Part shown: piece by piece, positions 1 to 10,170 of the stretch | Layout of the letters: the number at the start of each line of letters is the position of its first letter | Numbering within the stretch: position 1 is the first letter of the stretch | Assembly (NCBI GenBank): GCA_944548615.1 | Contig: OX155961.1 | Location: forward strand, 25,306,469-25,370,468 | DNA from: Micropterix aruncella | Taxonomy: Eukaryota > Arthropoda > Insecta > Lepidoptera > Micropterigidae | Reading direction: 5' to 3' | DNA: 64,000 bases | Notes under the pieces: model-generated | Database searches by the model: none | What the model was told of the DNA's origin: nothing | What the model saw: only the letters and a program-made list of their open reading frames with translations | Translations under genes and position numbers: made by a program

Positions 1-424
1 TAAATCAAAAGTCTTGAAATTTTGGCACCGTTCAATTTTTTTAAGGAATCTATTTAATTACCGCTCGAAATGCCATTTTTCTCCATCTTTGCCAACGCGC
101 TTCGATATCATGCAAACATAATATATAATATAAAATAGAACACCGAAGGAGCCTCCCCGAAGATTATGCAAATTTTGGACTGTCTAGTCTGCGATCATGA
201 ACAATTGGACGTCCCAGGAAAACTATAAAACTATAATTTACCACGAATGAAATAAATAAAATAAATAAATAATTAAATAAAGACAAGATAAGCAGATTAG
301 GTTAGATTAGATAAACACAAGAGAATGTTTATATTTACAAGATTTTATTTACCTTACAATGTTTGTCAGTATGATCGTTTAGGTCGAATCTTGCAAGCAG
401 AAATAGCACCACTTCCTCTTAGCC
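1..424. other. AT-rich stretch, nothing recognised
   Basis: I see no gene, no known element end and no clear repeat relative elsewhere in the window. Several short aaataaat runs occur around 245-280, as is common in LINE 3' tails, but there is no coding trace to support that. Confidence 0.4.
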
Positions 425-545
425 TATGAAGTTGAAATTTTACATGTTGGTTCAGTTCCGATGACAATGAATTTTTATGGTGAGCATGACCTGATTCTGC
501 ACCAAGGGTTGGCTCCAGATTACACCTTAACGGTCAACAGCACAG
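425..545 (+). repeat. single unit of the ~118-bp repeat
   Basis: This segment (gttggctcc... ggtcaacagcacag) resembles the units tandemly repeated at 34518-34870 and a fragment near 4610-4680. Here it is present once. The overlapping 82-codon reading frame is not supported as a gene. Confidence 0.45.
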
Positions 546-639
546 TCCATATTTTTTTCTTCGCTAAACGAGGTTTTGCGAAAACATGCGGCTATCGCCC
601 AAGTAAGCAACATGCGCACAAGTATCGCAGGGAAAGGGA

Positions 640-960
640 AATATTGTTACAACGACAAAAAAAAGTTTGTGTCACCCGAAGATTTTCCCGGCAAGTAGCC
701 AAGGAATGATTTCATTTGAATATTAATGTCAGAAATAAAAACGATGAGCGTCCACTCTCGACCGGAGGACGAACCCGGTAGGGTTCCATTGCAACCGCCT
801 CGAGTTACCGCTCGGTTCGTTTCACGGATAAGGGTTGAGTTGGGCCTTGAGCCAACAGATGTCGTTAATATTTGATTAAATTATATATGGCAGAATTGAA
901 ATAATGTCAGAATATAGAAAATATATGGCAGAATTTAAATTCTATTAGTTTTTTTTATAT
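640..960 (+). repeat. R3 repeat, copy 1
   Basis: It matches 57899-58170 and the two halves at 51040-51121 and 52742-52950. Shared landmarks in order are cttcccggcaagtagcc, a 'gatgag' stretch, a Cys-box-free GC patch 'gaacccggt', and 'caacagatggcgttaat'. It has no coding potential. The family is not one I can name. Confidence 0.65.
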
Positions 961-1200
961 GAGATTATCCAACCAAAATTCACAGTGTGGTTTCGTCACA
1001 AAAATGCATCTGTAGACCAAATTTTAGATCTCTAAGTCTAATATTTCGAGATTGCAATATGACTAGTTCGCTTCCTGGTGGATCGATTTCAATCAGAATC
1101 TTTCAACTCTTGCCATGACCAAATTATACCTGCATGCCAAAATTAAGCTCAATCGTATGAAGCGTTTGGGCGCTATTGTGGAGGAATACATTGTGACGTT
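950..1200 (+). repeat. R5 repeat, plus copy
   Basis: It shares the ordered landmarks 'ctggtggatcgatttcaa', 'caactcttgccatgacc' and 'atgccaaa.tt.agctcaat' with 28719-28880 and 63690-63960, and with the minus-strand copy at 30190-30430. It is a dispersed noncoding family with no target duplication that I could recognise. Confidence 0.6.
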
Positions 1201-1770
1201 TAGAAATGGTAGTATTCAGTATTTATTATAGTTTTAATTCGTATCAAGCTTTATTTTAAAACACGTAACGTCCATTGTAAATCTTCGTATGGCGAGCTCG
1301 GAAATATAACCACCGCGCCGCGTAACTATCGTACATTCACGAATATCTTAATCACACTAAAATTAACCAACTTAAAACTATCATAATGGAAAATAGAATA
1401 AAATATAAAATGACCGGTAACTCTAAATTAATGAGAGCAGAGACTTGATCCCACGGGTCGGCTCCGTAAATAGAAACCGGAAACAATCAGCTCAGTATTA
1501 ATCGGTATTTAATGATGATGTTTTACATGTAGTTAAATTAAGAAAGAGATTAATAAAAACGTTGACGATCCAGGAGGAAGACGTGGGAACGAGGGGATAG
1601 CCCCGAGAGTACTCCCAGTCCGGGCACCGCGCTTGCGAGGCCTCCGCCGGCTTCGACTCCTCGGACGTCCGTAAAGGTGGCTTCCCTCGTCTTCAGCCGC
1701 ACCGCTTGAGCCCGGAAGACCCTTAACACAGAGACGCATAGACAGAGAATCATTCAACAGACAGAGAGAC
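1200..1770. other. unclassified stretch with a GC-rich patch at 1560-1740
   Basis: It is mostly AT-rich. A GC-rich island at 1560-1740 is open in two overlapping minus-strand frames (1533-1772 and 1550-1753), one of which is Arg/Ser-rich. Composition alone can produce such frames, so I do not call a gene. A TE 5' end or untranslated region is the likeliest content. Confidence 0.3.
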
Positions 1771-1900
1771 ACACACAGATAGTATTCGTCTCAGGGGGGA
1801 AGGCGGCTCAAAATGGATACTTCCGTATTTATATCGAAAAAAAAATGTGTGTTCACAGTACTTTCCCTCCTAGTCGGTTGGTGGGACGAAAAAGTAAAAC
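1770..1900 (+). repeat. R6 repeat, copy 1
   Basis: It resembles 29728-29850. Both begin with 'gtctcagggggg', then 'ggctcaaaatg', then a 'ttcctc.ttggtcggtggg' block. Noncoding, unclassified. Confidence 0.5.
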
Positions 1901-1924
1901 ACTAAAATTTAATCAACATTGTAT

Positions 1925-3000
1925 CGTATAACGGTGTGCGTAGGTATGTGTTTTGTTTAGCTCACAATATGGCGGCGGTGCGGCTGGTCACGGCTACGGC
2001 GCTTTCACTTCCTACTTCCATCGCGCCGGCCGACCGGATACAGAATGGTCTGAAACTTACAGCGTTATTATGTTACGACACCCGCCGCCGGCACGGCTGC
2101 AAGAATAAAATCGCCTTTTATGGGCGGCCGCTCAGGGACAGAGTTCGCTTTCCTTGCAGCTCACATTACCGACATACTCGCAGGGTTACCGTTTGTTGGA
2201 TTTGTCGGGCATTTTATAAGTCGGTCAGACATCTCGGCGGCGTTGCATTGAGATTCAGCGAACATGGGATTACAGCATCCTAAATTTAAACTATTTTTGC
2301 GAGGCGACATAAAATAAATCCAGAATAGTTTTGATGATAAAACAAGTACGTAACTCATCAAAAAGCACCCCACACACACATTAAGGGGTATTAATTGCTA
2401 TGGTCGAACCCTCCACGTCAGGAAGTTACAATGACCTTTTGCCATTCTGCCTCCAATCGAGTGAACGCAAAGTCTTCGTGGACAATACAATCCACAGTCA
2501 AACTACGCCAATAGCCCGTAAGAGTTTAACGCCTTACCGCAATGCACTGGGAAATGCCACCTAGCGGGCCATCCTCATGCCCTTACTATCTAGATGAATT
2601 TCCCCATTTCCCAGTCTGTTCACAGATTCTAAGTCGTTTGCGCGACCTCTAGATGACGTTAGCGAATATTCCATTTCAATTCGAAGTTTAAATTCATACG
2701 TAATCGGATGGCCAACAAATCGTTTTAAAGTTGACTGACATCAGGTTAACCACCGTTCACGTTACTTAAGAATCGTACGTTTCCAGTCTCGCCTGGTTAT
2801 TCGCCGGAGTATACAGTCGATTGGCAAAGGTCGTACGATGCGCAAATCGTCCAGAATCGCACGAGGTGTTCCCTTAAATCGCAGCATCCGATCCCACCTC
2901 TCCGGCGTGTAAACAACGTGCTCAGAAGTAACGCGAGAAAAGGCGAATTTTGTTACAACGACAAAAACTAGGGTTGGATATTTTTTAACAGACCACGTAT
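1925..3000 (+). repeat. R1 repeat, copy 1 (uninterrupted)
   Basis: This is the best reference copy of R1. It starts near 'ggtgtgcgta.gtatgtgttttg', runs through 'cacaatatggcggcggtgcgg', 'gttatgttacgacacccgcc', 'tcgggcattttataagtcgg' and 'cccgtaagagtttaacgcc', and ends near 'gttacaacgacaaaaac'. It defines the uninterrupted sequence at the piggyBac and Jockey insertion sites in copy 2. The middle part (2480-2670) also resembles R2, so the families share modules. No conserved protein is visible. Confidence 0.7.
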
Positions 3001-3418
3001 ATTATAGTGGAGTATTCTACAATGGTGTGCGTATGTGTTTTGTTTAGCACAAAATATGGCGGCGCGGTGGTGCGGCCGGTCGCATTTAAAACTTAAAATA
3101 TAAGAAGGCGAGCTTATTGCCACATGGCTTTATCGTGCAACCGACCTAATAATATAGTGCAGTAGTATATAGAATCGTTTAGCTGAGTGATCTATAATTG
3201 TGTGCATATGTGTTTTGTTTAGCACACAATATGGCGGCGGTGCGGTCGGCTACGGAGCTTCCGCTTCGTACTTCCATTGCGCCGACCGACCGGATACAGG
3301 ATGGTCTGATACTTACAGCGTTGTTATGTTACGACACCCGCCGCCGCGCGCGCCGGCACGGCTGCGAGAATAAAATCGCCTTTTATGGGCGGCCGCTCGG
3401 GGACAGAGTTCGCTTTCG

Positions 3419-3625
3419 TTAACACTTGCAATCGCGAAGTAAAAATTCAGCTGTCACTTACGCCCGCGACATTTTCGCGCATAAATTCGGCGCAAGTCAA
3501 TGACCTTGAGTAAAACGACTATAACTTGTAAACCACTATACGGATCATAAAAAGAATAACTGTAAAATGATCGCATTGAAATTTGACATATAAAACATTA
3601 TAACCTTATCTCGTAAAACAATTAA
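3419..3625 (+). repeat. left terminal inverted repeat of the piggyBac element
   Basis: It begins TTAACACTTGCAATCGCG and includes the landmarks CGACATTTTCGCGC, TAACTTGTAAACCACTATAC and GATCGCATTGAAATTTGACA. All recur reversed at 15190-15397. At about 205 bp it is long for piggyBac, whose TIRs are commonly 10-40 bp plus subterminal repeats. Confidence 0.85.
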
Positions 3626-3899
3626 CCCGCTGAGCACGTAACATCCATTTGGGGACATGAATGGCGGCCGCCGAAATTCTGAAACGTCCACTACTGGATA
3701 TAGCGCTCGGCTCTTACGAAAATGTCGTTTAAATTTCGAAATGCGATTGTATATTCTATCGAATGATGCCATAATATAGCCAAATATGTCTCACTGTGAA
3801 ATTGCTCGATTGCCGCATGCGATCATAGTTTTATGAATAACTACGTCCCTTACAAAAACATCGATGACATCATTTCTGACCGACGTGTGACCGACGAAC

Positions 3900-4731
3900 T
3901 GCGACGCGAGCCGGCTACACTAAAAAGTGATTTTTTGTGCGATTTTGTGTGATTTGGTGATTAAAAGTGAGTGATTTCCTTTCTAAAACTCTTAATCAAC
4001 GAGCATTACTTATTGTGCGTAGCCCATTTCCTTTTCTTCATTTGTTTTCGAGTGAAAAACTTTGTGCGGCCAGGCGCCTTGTTTATCAAAATGGCTGGTA
4101 ATTTTCGTCACACTTTTGAAACGACGAAATATCACTTGATATGACGTAATATTTGTTTATTTCGCTAATTAAATAGTTATTACTTCATTTACATCAAAAA
4201 TAATCATAGGATTAAACGTATTTTGTGAATACAAAGTGTTTGAAACTGTCACCAGTTTTTTTGAGTTTGTAATTTGGCGGCAAAAAGCGATATTTCTCAA
4301 TGTGTATAGTGAAACATAGTATTTCTATCGATAATGAACTAAAAAAAAAGCCGACGAAAAATTTTTTTTCGATATTTTATTTTTGAAGAAATTTGTATAT
4401 TTGAATATTGGATTTTATAGTGAAACTAAAATAACATAAAACTTATCATGCATAAATAAATAAAAAATGCAGCAGTAACATAAAAGTTTTTTCAAAATTT
4501 GGGCTTATTTACTGAGAAAAAATTGGACTGTTTCGTCCTAAAGCTTCTGTATGCTCACCTGACCAGTCAAAACGATCTAATATCTTTATAACTTCCTGAA
4601 GTGACGGGCTCGCCTGTAGCTGCGCCCATGGTTGACTCACGGGCGAGGAACTCCTCAACGGTCAAAAGCACAGACGCATTGGGATGACTATTTTGACTTT
4701 TTTCTTAAAAAATGTGTTTTTGTTTTTTTAG
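3900..4731 (+). promoter_or_regulatory. probable 5' noncoding exon and leader intron of the transposase gene
   Basis: A good donor (AAAA|GTGAGTGA, GT at 3967) lies downstream of a plausible leader. A strong acceptor with a T-rich tract (gtttttttag, AG at 4730-4731) directly abuts the ATG at 4732, so a leader intron of about 765 nt (3967-4731) would place translation start at the first base of the next exon. I did not identify a definite TATA box or initiator. A reversed R2 fragment (about 4500-4640) lies in the intron. Confidence 0.5.
4500..4640 (-). repeat. R2-family fragment, reversed, in leader intron
   Basis: The reverse complement carries the R2 landmarks 'gggcgagcccgtcac.tcaggaagtt' (split by differences) and 'gaaacagtcca'. 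It is degraded and noncoding. Confidence 0.45.
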
Positions 4732-5042
4732 ATGTCAAGAAGATTCAATCTAAGCCCTGATCGGACCCCTCCTCGTGCCTTCATGGAGCTCCTGGAGGGG
4801 TCCGTGTCCGAATATTCGGACGAGGAAGCGGGTCCGGTATTTTGTTACGAGGACGGTGACGATGAATTGGACGACGATTACGCCTACGTTCCCTGCGATG
4901 TTGATATCGAGGAACGTCTCGATGCCACATCGCAGGCGATAGATCTGCCAATCGATCGGCAAGCCGTTGAAATCGAGGGCCATCTCGATCTCAACGACTT
5001 GCCGATAGATTGGCAGAGCCCAGGTGGTACTCTCCGACAATT
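4732..5042 (+). CDS. piggyBac transposase, coding exon 1 (acidic N-terminus)
   Basis: Encodes residues 1-103 plus two bases of codon 104. The ATG lies immediately after a splice acceptor. The product is acidic (DEEAG, EDGDDELDDDY), as is common at the N-terminus of piggyBac transposases, and contains an internal imperfect repeat around LPIDRQAVEIEGHLDLNDLP. The exon ends at CAATT|GTAAGTAT, a consensus donor at 5043. Reading through the donor would stop at once (the TAA at 5044-5046), which fits a real exon boundary. It joins in frame to exon 2. Confidence 0.75.
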
Positions 5043-5122
5043 GTAAGTATATATGTCAGTCTCTAGTCAGACTGTCAGACAGTATCAGTCAATTTATTTA
5101 TTGTGTTTTTATCTTTCGATAG

Positions 5123-5348
5123 TCACTCGTCACCGTCCTCGGCGGACCCGCAACCGTCCACAAGTGCCGGCGCGTCGGCTGAGCCGCAACCATCGACCAG
5201 TGCCGGCGCGTCGGCTGCCGAGCCTCAGACGCCGTCGCCGTTCAAGAGGCCGACGATTCGCCGCCCGCCGCCCAGGACTGAACAGCGCTCGCCGCCCGGC
5301 ACGGCCTACTACTGGCCGGACCATTTCCTCTCTCCAAGCTACAGAGAG
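5123..5348 (+). CDS. piggyBac transposase, coding exon 2 (Ser/Pro/Ala-rich)
   Basis: The acceptor (tatctttcgatag, AG at 5121-5122) and donor (GAGAG|GTAAGAAA at 5349) are both good. The exon completes codon 104 and continues to residue 179, ending in phase 0. It contains a tandem repeat based on PQPSTSAGASAE followed by a basic, proline-rich patch (KRPTIRRPPPRTEQR) and WPDHFLSPSYRE. This looks like a disordered linker. The DNA repeat unit is about 36 nt, which predicts length variation between copies. Confidence 0.75.
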
Positions 5349-5439
5349 GTAAGAAATACAAATATTTATTTATTTTCCAATATTATTATCCAATATCAAT
5401 ATTATATCAATATTTTCCAATATCAATATTATATCATAG

Positions 5440-5850
5440 TGGAACTTATAACAGCCGTAAGAGGCCAACGCCTTAACCGCGAGATAGCCAGAAGTGTAAC
5501 CCAACGGGCTTACACTCACGCCCTTACTTCCAATTGCGACCAGATTCGAGAGTTCGAGGTCGCTTGCGCGGTCCTCTCCCTTACGAAGCGGTGAGACGGT
5601 GTAAACCGAATCTATCGCGGACCACGGCATCCTTTGCCAGGCTGTTTACCCAGGATCGGGTTGCCGATGGTCGTTTCAAGAGCAGTCGCCGTAAGGTCCG
5701 CAACCACCCCCGCTCTATAGGAAACAGTACTGCTTCCAGACTCCCCTGACTGTTAGTCAGAGTGCGCGATCGATTGACTTATGCCGCACGGTGCGCAGAC
5801 CGTATAGGAGCGCCAGAAGGTAGATTTCCAGGGGAAACTGACTAAAATAT
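5440..5850 (+). repeat. R2 repeat fragment in transposase intron 2
   Basis: It matches the R2 copies at 31525-32197, 41940-42447 and 48796-49467, from 'gtaagaggccaacgcctta' to 'gagcgccagaagg'. It lacks the first ~100 bp and the end. The small frames here are the shared R2 frames and are disrupted. Confidence 0.7.
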
Positions 5851-6389
5851 CCTCGTTTAAAACGACGTTATCAATTTAATCAATTATAATAAATAAATAC
5901 AAACGGAGCTGCCATGGAATTCACCGACCGGAGTCGGGCCCATCATAATACTATTTTTTTACACTTCTGGGGGGTGAGCAGTGGATTCCGGACTTACGAA
6001 CCGGCTGTGGTAGGTTTAGGACAGCTGTCTTGCCACATGTGAGCGTTCACCTTGCCACCCATTCACTCCCCCTTCGATTACTAATAAATACATGTACGTA
6101 AATGCAAATGTATGTAAATAATAATAGTATGTAAATAATAGAAGTAGGTAAATGTATATATTTATGTATAAATGAGAATATTATATGTATAATGTTAAAT
6201 ATTATATAAACAAGTAAAATATTACCATAGTTCTATAATTGCAGTATAAAATTACGTGCGCATCTTAATTTAAAAGAAAAGAATCTACCCTAGTACGTGC
6301 ACCTAGTTGGGTAGTTTTTAAGACATAATTTTTGTACTACTTTCTCTTAAATAAAGCATTATCTATATAGCTATATCAAGCTCTCGCTA
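5850..6389. other. intron 2 filler, unclassified
   Basis: A GC-moderate patch (5905-6075, around a tggggggtgagcagtgg motif) is followed by AT-rich sequence ending in aataaagcatt near 6350. No gene and no other copy in the window. Confidence 0.3.
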
Positions 6390-7060
6390 GCTCGTTCACA
6401 GAGCACCAACACGGGTTTCTTAAAAATCGGTCGGTTGTTACAAACCTCGCTCATTTTACTGATTATACTTTGGGACGTATGGATCGGCGTATTCAGGTGG
6501 ACGCGATATATACTGACTTCTCAAAGGCCTTTGATCGTGTCAATCATGTTGAGCTAATAGCTCTTTTATATACAATTGGCTTTTATTATAATTACAATAT
6601 ACATAGACAATTGACTTTTATATATAATTAACTTTAAATATACAATTGGCAATGATGAAATTCTGGAAGTAGATCGAGTGCGTGATCTAGGAGTCATCTT
6701 AGATCGCAAGCTTTTATGAATAAGCACATTGATTCAGTCGTCAACAGGGCTTACAGCACCCTCGGTTTTATCATGAGAGTTTGTAGACCTCTTAAAAACA
6801 CTCATTCTTTGACAACGGTTTATGTTGCATACGTACGCAGCCTGCTTGAATTTGCTTCTAATATTTGGTCTCCACAGTATGCTACATACAAGCTGAGGAT
6901 TGAGCGTATTCAAAAACGATTTATACGTCATCTAAATTACCGCTTATTTTCCAGCGGCTTGTCGTACGCTGAAGGTCTGCAACGCTACGGTTTAGAGACA
7001 TTAGAGGACCGGCGAGTAGTATCAGATATGTCGTTTCTACATAAAAGTGTGTAATGATAT
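6390..7060 (+). pseudogene. internally deleted CR1-group LINE reverse transcriptase relic
   Basis: The upstream part (about 6394-6575) translates to RT fragments including QHGFLKNRSVVTNLA and YTDFSKAFDRVNHVEL, the RT region just before and including the first catalytic Asp. The central palm with the YADD box is missing. The downstream part (about 6655-7050) has the connection and C-terminal region with RIERIQKRFIRHL and YVRSLLEFASNIWSPQY. The closest relative in this window is the LINE at 53532-55716 (RIERIQRRFVRHL). It lies in transposase intron 2 and is not functional. Confidence 0.75.
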
Positions 7061-8279
7061 AAAATCGAACGCCTCCTGTCAAATAGAATACTTAATATCT
7101 AAACCAAACCATGCCAAGTAAGTACACCTATTGCCATCTATACGCAGCAACGGGAAGGCAAGGTGAATGGTCTTCAAAGCGTAAAAGTAGTAATTAGTCG
7201 ATTCATTCATTATCCTAAAATTTAAATCAATTTCAAAACTTGTAGCGACATCTAGCGGAAAAGAAAAGCGAGAAATGTTACCGTCGATAAGCAGATAACT
7301 GTAAAAATGCCGACAAGAGAATATAAAATGTATTAAAATAAGTACTCAATAAAACAATAAAACAATAAGTACTCAATAAAACAATAAAACGTTTATATAT
7401 TCGTTAAAAATGAAGCGTAATAGCAATAAACCACTAAATAAAATAAAACTAAATAGACTGAGCTAAATCATAATTAGAAATTGATTCGATAGATCAGATG
7501 CAGCACTAACGGATGAACGAACGCAGTAAAGGAATACGCGAGATTGGCGCCTTGGTATAAATTTATCTCGTGATCCAATAAATATATAAAAAAAATAACT
7601 CCTGAGTTCACAACGCCCTGACGGAAGACTGTAGCATCCGTCAGTGTGATAAATAGTGCATCGACAAATCAAACGATGTCGGATATTCAGTAATGACAAA
7701 TATCGTACTTATAAGTACCTTAAAAAATAAAAAAATCTCAGCTGATTGGAGCAATCGTCAACCGATATTGAGAAAGTGACTTAAAACTATTAGCATACAT
7801 TGATCTGGAAGTATTTAACTATAGAACACCTTTGATAATCCACTAGATAAGAATTGTGTCATAGAACATCAAAAATCAATATTTCTCATCAAGACGAGAT
7901 CTTAAAAGTGTAGGTTACAAGCCGATCTTAACTTATAAACCTCAAATTGATTCAAACTATCTAAAACCAAGTGCATAAGGGTCTAACAAATTGGTCTAGA
8001 CACATAGAATACTCCTTATTATTCTTCTTCTTCTTTTGGAGAATACATTTTAGTCAGGACAGGAGAAATTCACATATGAAGGAGCGCGTACAAGAGGAAA
8101 CAGGGCTATCCACTTGAAATCTTATTCTCTGCATACTTTGAATATCTTTATACATATATTAGCATCTTCCTCTTCGTTTAGTCACTTCTCCGTTCAATTT
8201 TATCTTCTTCATCAAGCGCTTATCGCTGATGACACATCGCGCGCACGTCTAAGTAAGTAATAATATAAAAATAAAAGTT
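7060..8279. other. AT-rich intron filler, nothing recognised
   Basis: No coding similarity, no TIRs that I could pair. It includes short tandem reiterations of 'ataagtactcaataaaacaa' at about 7340-7390. Still within transposase intron 2. Confidence 0.3.
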
Positions 8280-8660
8280 ATACGCTACAAATGTCTCCCA
8301 ATTGGTGGGGCTGTTTGAAGGTTGTTTGAAGATTGGTTGAAGATTGATTAGCATAGATATTAAAATTATAATCCATAGACTCAAACAATATAACAAGAAA
8401 TTAAATATAACAATAAAAGAAAATAAAAAGATAAATTTAAAAAAAATTGCTACAAAATGGCGTGCCCAAAGTGGGGCCAATAGAAGCAACAACAATAAGT
8501 AATGTAAATAAAAAATAATTCGCTACAAAATGGTGCCCAAAGTGGGGCCAATAGTAGCAAAGCAAACAATCATAATTAAAGAAAATAATCATAATAAATA
8601 ATCATTATAAGAAGAAATTACAAGTAATATAAAAGATAATATTAAAAAAATTGCTACAAG
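8280..8660 (+). mobile_element. LTR-retrotransposon leader fragment with duplicated tRNA-Lys primer-binding-site-like motif
   Basis: The motif TGGTGCCCAAAGTGGGGCC at 8531-8549 and a variant at 8458-8478 resemble the primer-binding site complementary to tRNA-Lys (consensus TGGCGCCCAACGTGGGGC). Both are preceded by 'gctacaaaa', and a third, poorer version lies at 8284-8311. The spacing between the two good copies is about 70 bp, so the leader has been tandemly duplicated. No gag or pol is present nearby. The surrounding DNA is A-rich. Confidence 0.45.
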
Positions 8661-9040
8661 TGTTCATACTGGGTTGGACAGTTCATACCTCCGGAGTAGG
8701 GTGAGCATATGAGCGCCTTCCCGACTCGCACGTGCTCACTCAACTTTTTACGTACCAAGGTTCAACACTAACTATGGTTCCAATTCGTTATTGCCGCGCG
8801 TTATGTATGCATACAATGTATGCTTTAACGATATTGACATATTTAACCATCAGAATAGTCGATCCTTTGTTAAGGAAGTACGTGAAAAGCTGATTATCAG
8901 ATCGGATTGAATTAGCATGCACAAGCACTCACAAGCACATTCGCACTACAGATACACACACCCACACATACATACACGCACCATATTTTGTAATCCTTAT
9001 ATAGCAAATATAGTAAAGGCGGAATATTCTTACTTTCCAG

Positions 9041-9126
9041 AGGTCTCCGTTGCGCGCTCTTCGGTCTTCGCCCGCTGGCTCTGGCACATCATCACCTGCC
9101 TCTGTTTGGTCGCCGAGTGCTCTAAG
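9041..9126 (+). CDS. piggyBac transposase, 86-nt frame-setting coding exon 3
   Basis: The boundaries are an acceptor with pyrimidine tract (ttcttactttccag, AG at 9039-9040) and a donor CTAAG|GTTAGAAC at 9127. It is open in the phase supplied by exon 2 and encodes about 28 residues (RSPLRALRSSPAGSGTSS...) plus two bases, matching the Ser/Pro/Ala-rich bias of exon 2. Its length (2 mod 3) puts the next exon exactly into the frame of the transposase ORF. Joining exon 2 directly to exon 4 would enter another frame that stops at 10399-10401. The exon is predicted from sequence only. Confidence 0.6.
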
Positions 9127-9509
9127 GTTAGAACTTATTCATTTTATATTGACTTTTTGATCGATCGATTGGTGGGGGTAGGTACATCAAGACAGTAGAC
9201 AAAGTACAAACGCGAGAATTAACCGAAGCGGCCAGACTACATTTGCCATTGTGCGTCGTAAGTGCGACGGGGTCGCACGTGTCTTCGTTCTCCCATAATC
9301 TCTCCTATATAAGCGCACTATAACGCTCGTCACCAGTTAAAGGTTATCTTATTTTTACTTTGTTTTCACCATCGAGTAAGTTTTCAGAAATTCACAAAAC
9401 GATCACATACAAATTTATTGAAATTTATGTTGGCAATTGCAATTTAGGGGCAATTGTAGCATTCGTTGAGGATCTTATATGTTTCAACGAGGTCACCCCT
9501 GGTCCGACG

Positions 9510-10145
9510 ATCCTTAAGTGTAGGCAGCTGCAATCTGCGGAGTCGTTCTGCGTATTCCAGATTTTTGAACCCCATTGGCATCTCGGTCGCTCGGCGGTTT
9601 CAGGCTGTGACCTCTTAAGTGACGGTTTGAATTGAACACAAACATGCTTTCCAACTCTAGGCAGTCATAGTGTTGCCTCAGTATTTTGTATGTCTCTATG
9701 AGATCTCCTCTGCATCTCCGTCGCTCCAGAGTTGTCAGTTTGAGGATTTTTAATCTACATTCATAGGGTGTTTTTCTTAAGGTTTTTGGCAGTTTTGTCG
9801 CTCTACGTTGTATACTTTCAAGCGGGTCGATGTCCTTGGCAAAATAAGGATTCCAGATTTGAAAACAATACTCAATCAGAGGACGACTGTAGGTTTTGTT
9901 AATTTTTTGAAATGTCTGTATCGTCAATACTTGAAAAGCTTTCTTTACCAAATATAGAAGTGAGTTTGCCCGTTTTACGATGTTTTCAATATGGTTTGCC
10001 CATTTCTAGTTGTCCGTTATCGTTATACCGAGATGCATTTCTTAGGGTTGATTTTAATAACCCAGACTTGAGTCCATTTTGTGATTTCATCTAAAGCTTC
10101 TCTTAACGTTCCACAACTCAAAACAGCATCTGCAGTAAGCTAACA
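9510..10145 (-). pseudogene. LINE reverse-transcriptase C-terminal relic in intron 3
   Basis: On the minus strand, 10139-10030 translates to LTADAVLSCGTLREALDEI, a decayed (Y/F)ADD palm motif and following helix. The frame breaks near 10025 and resumes (9951-9514) with YSRPLIEYCFQIWNPYF, KDIDPLESIQRRATKLPKTL and TTLERRRCRGDLIETYKIL. The same family is seen on the plus strand at 63111-63690 (KDIDLLEKVQRRASKLPF). It is 5'-truncated and frameshifted, so dead. It ends about 25 bp upstream of the acceptor of transposase exon 4, but that acceptor is intact. Confidence 0.75.
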
Positions 10146-10170
10146 TCATTGTTTAAATTTGAATTTTCAG

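Noticed and set aside
1533..1772. Arg/Ser-rich minus-strand frame as a Gag-like protein
   Set aside because: No zinc knuckle or other domain; two overlapping frames are equally open, which points to composition.
9360..9635. Plus-strand 91-codon frame
   Set aside because: It is antisense to the clear LINE RT relic at 9510-10145.
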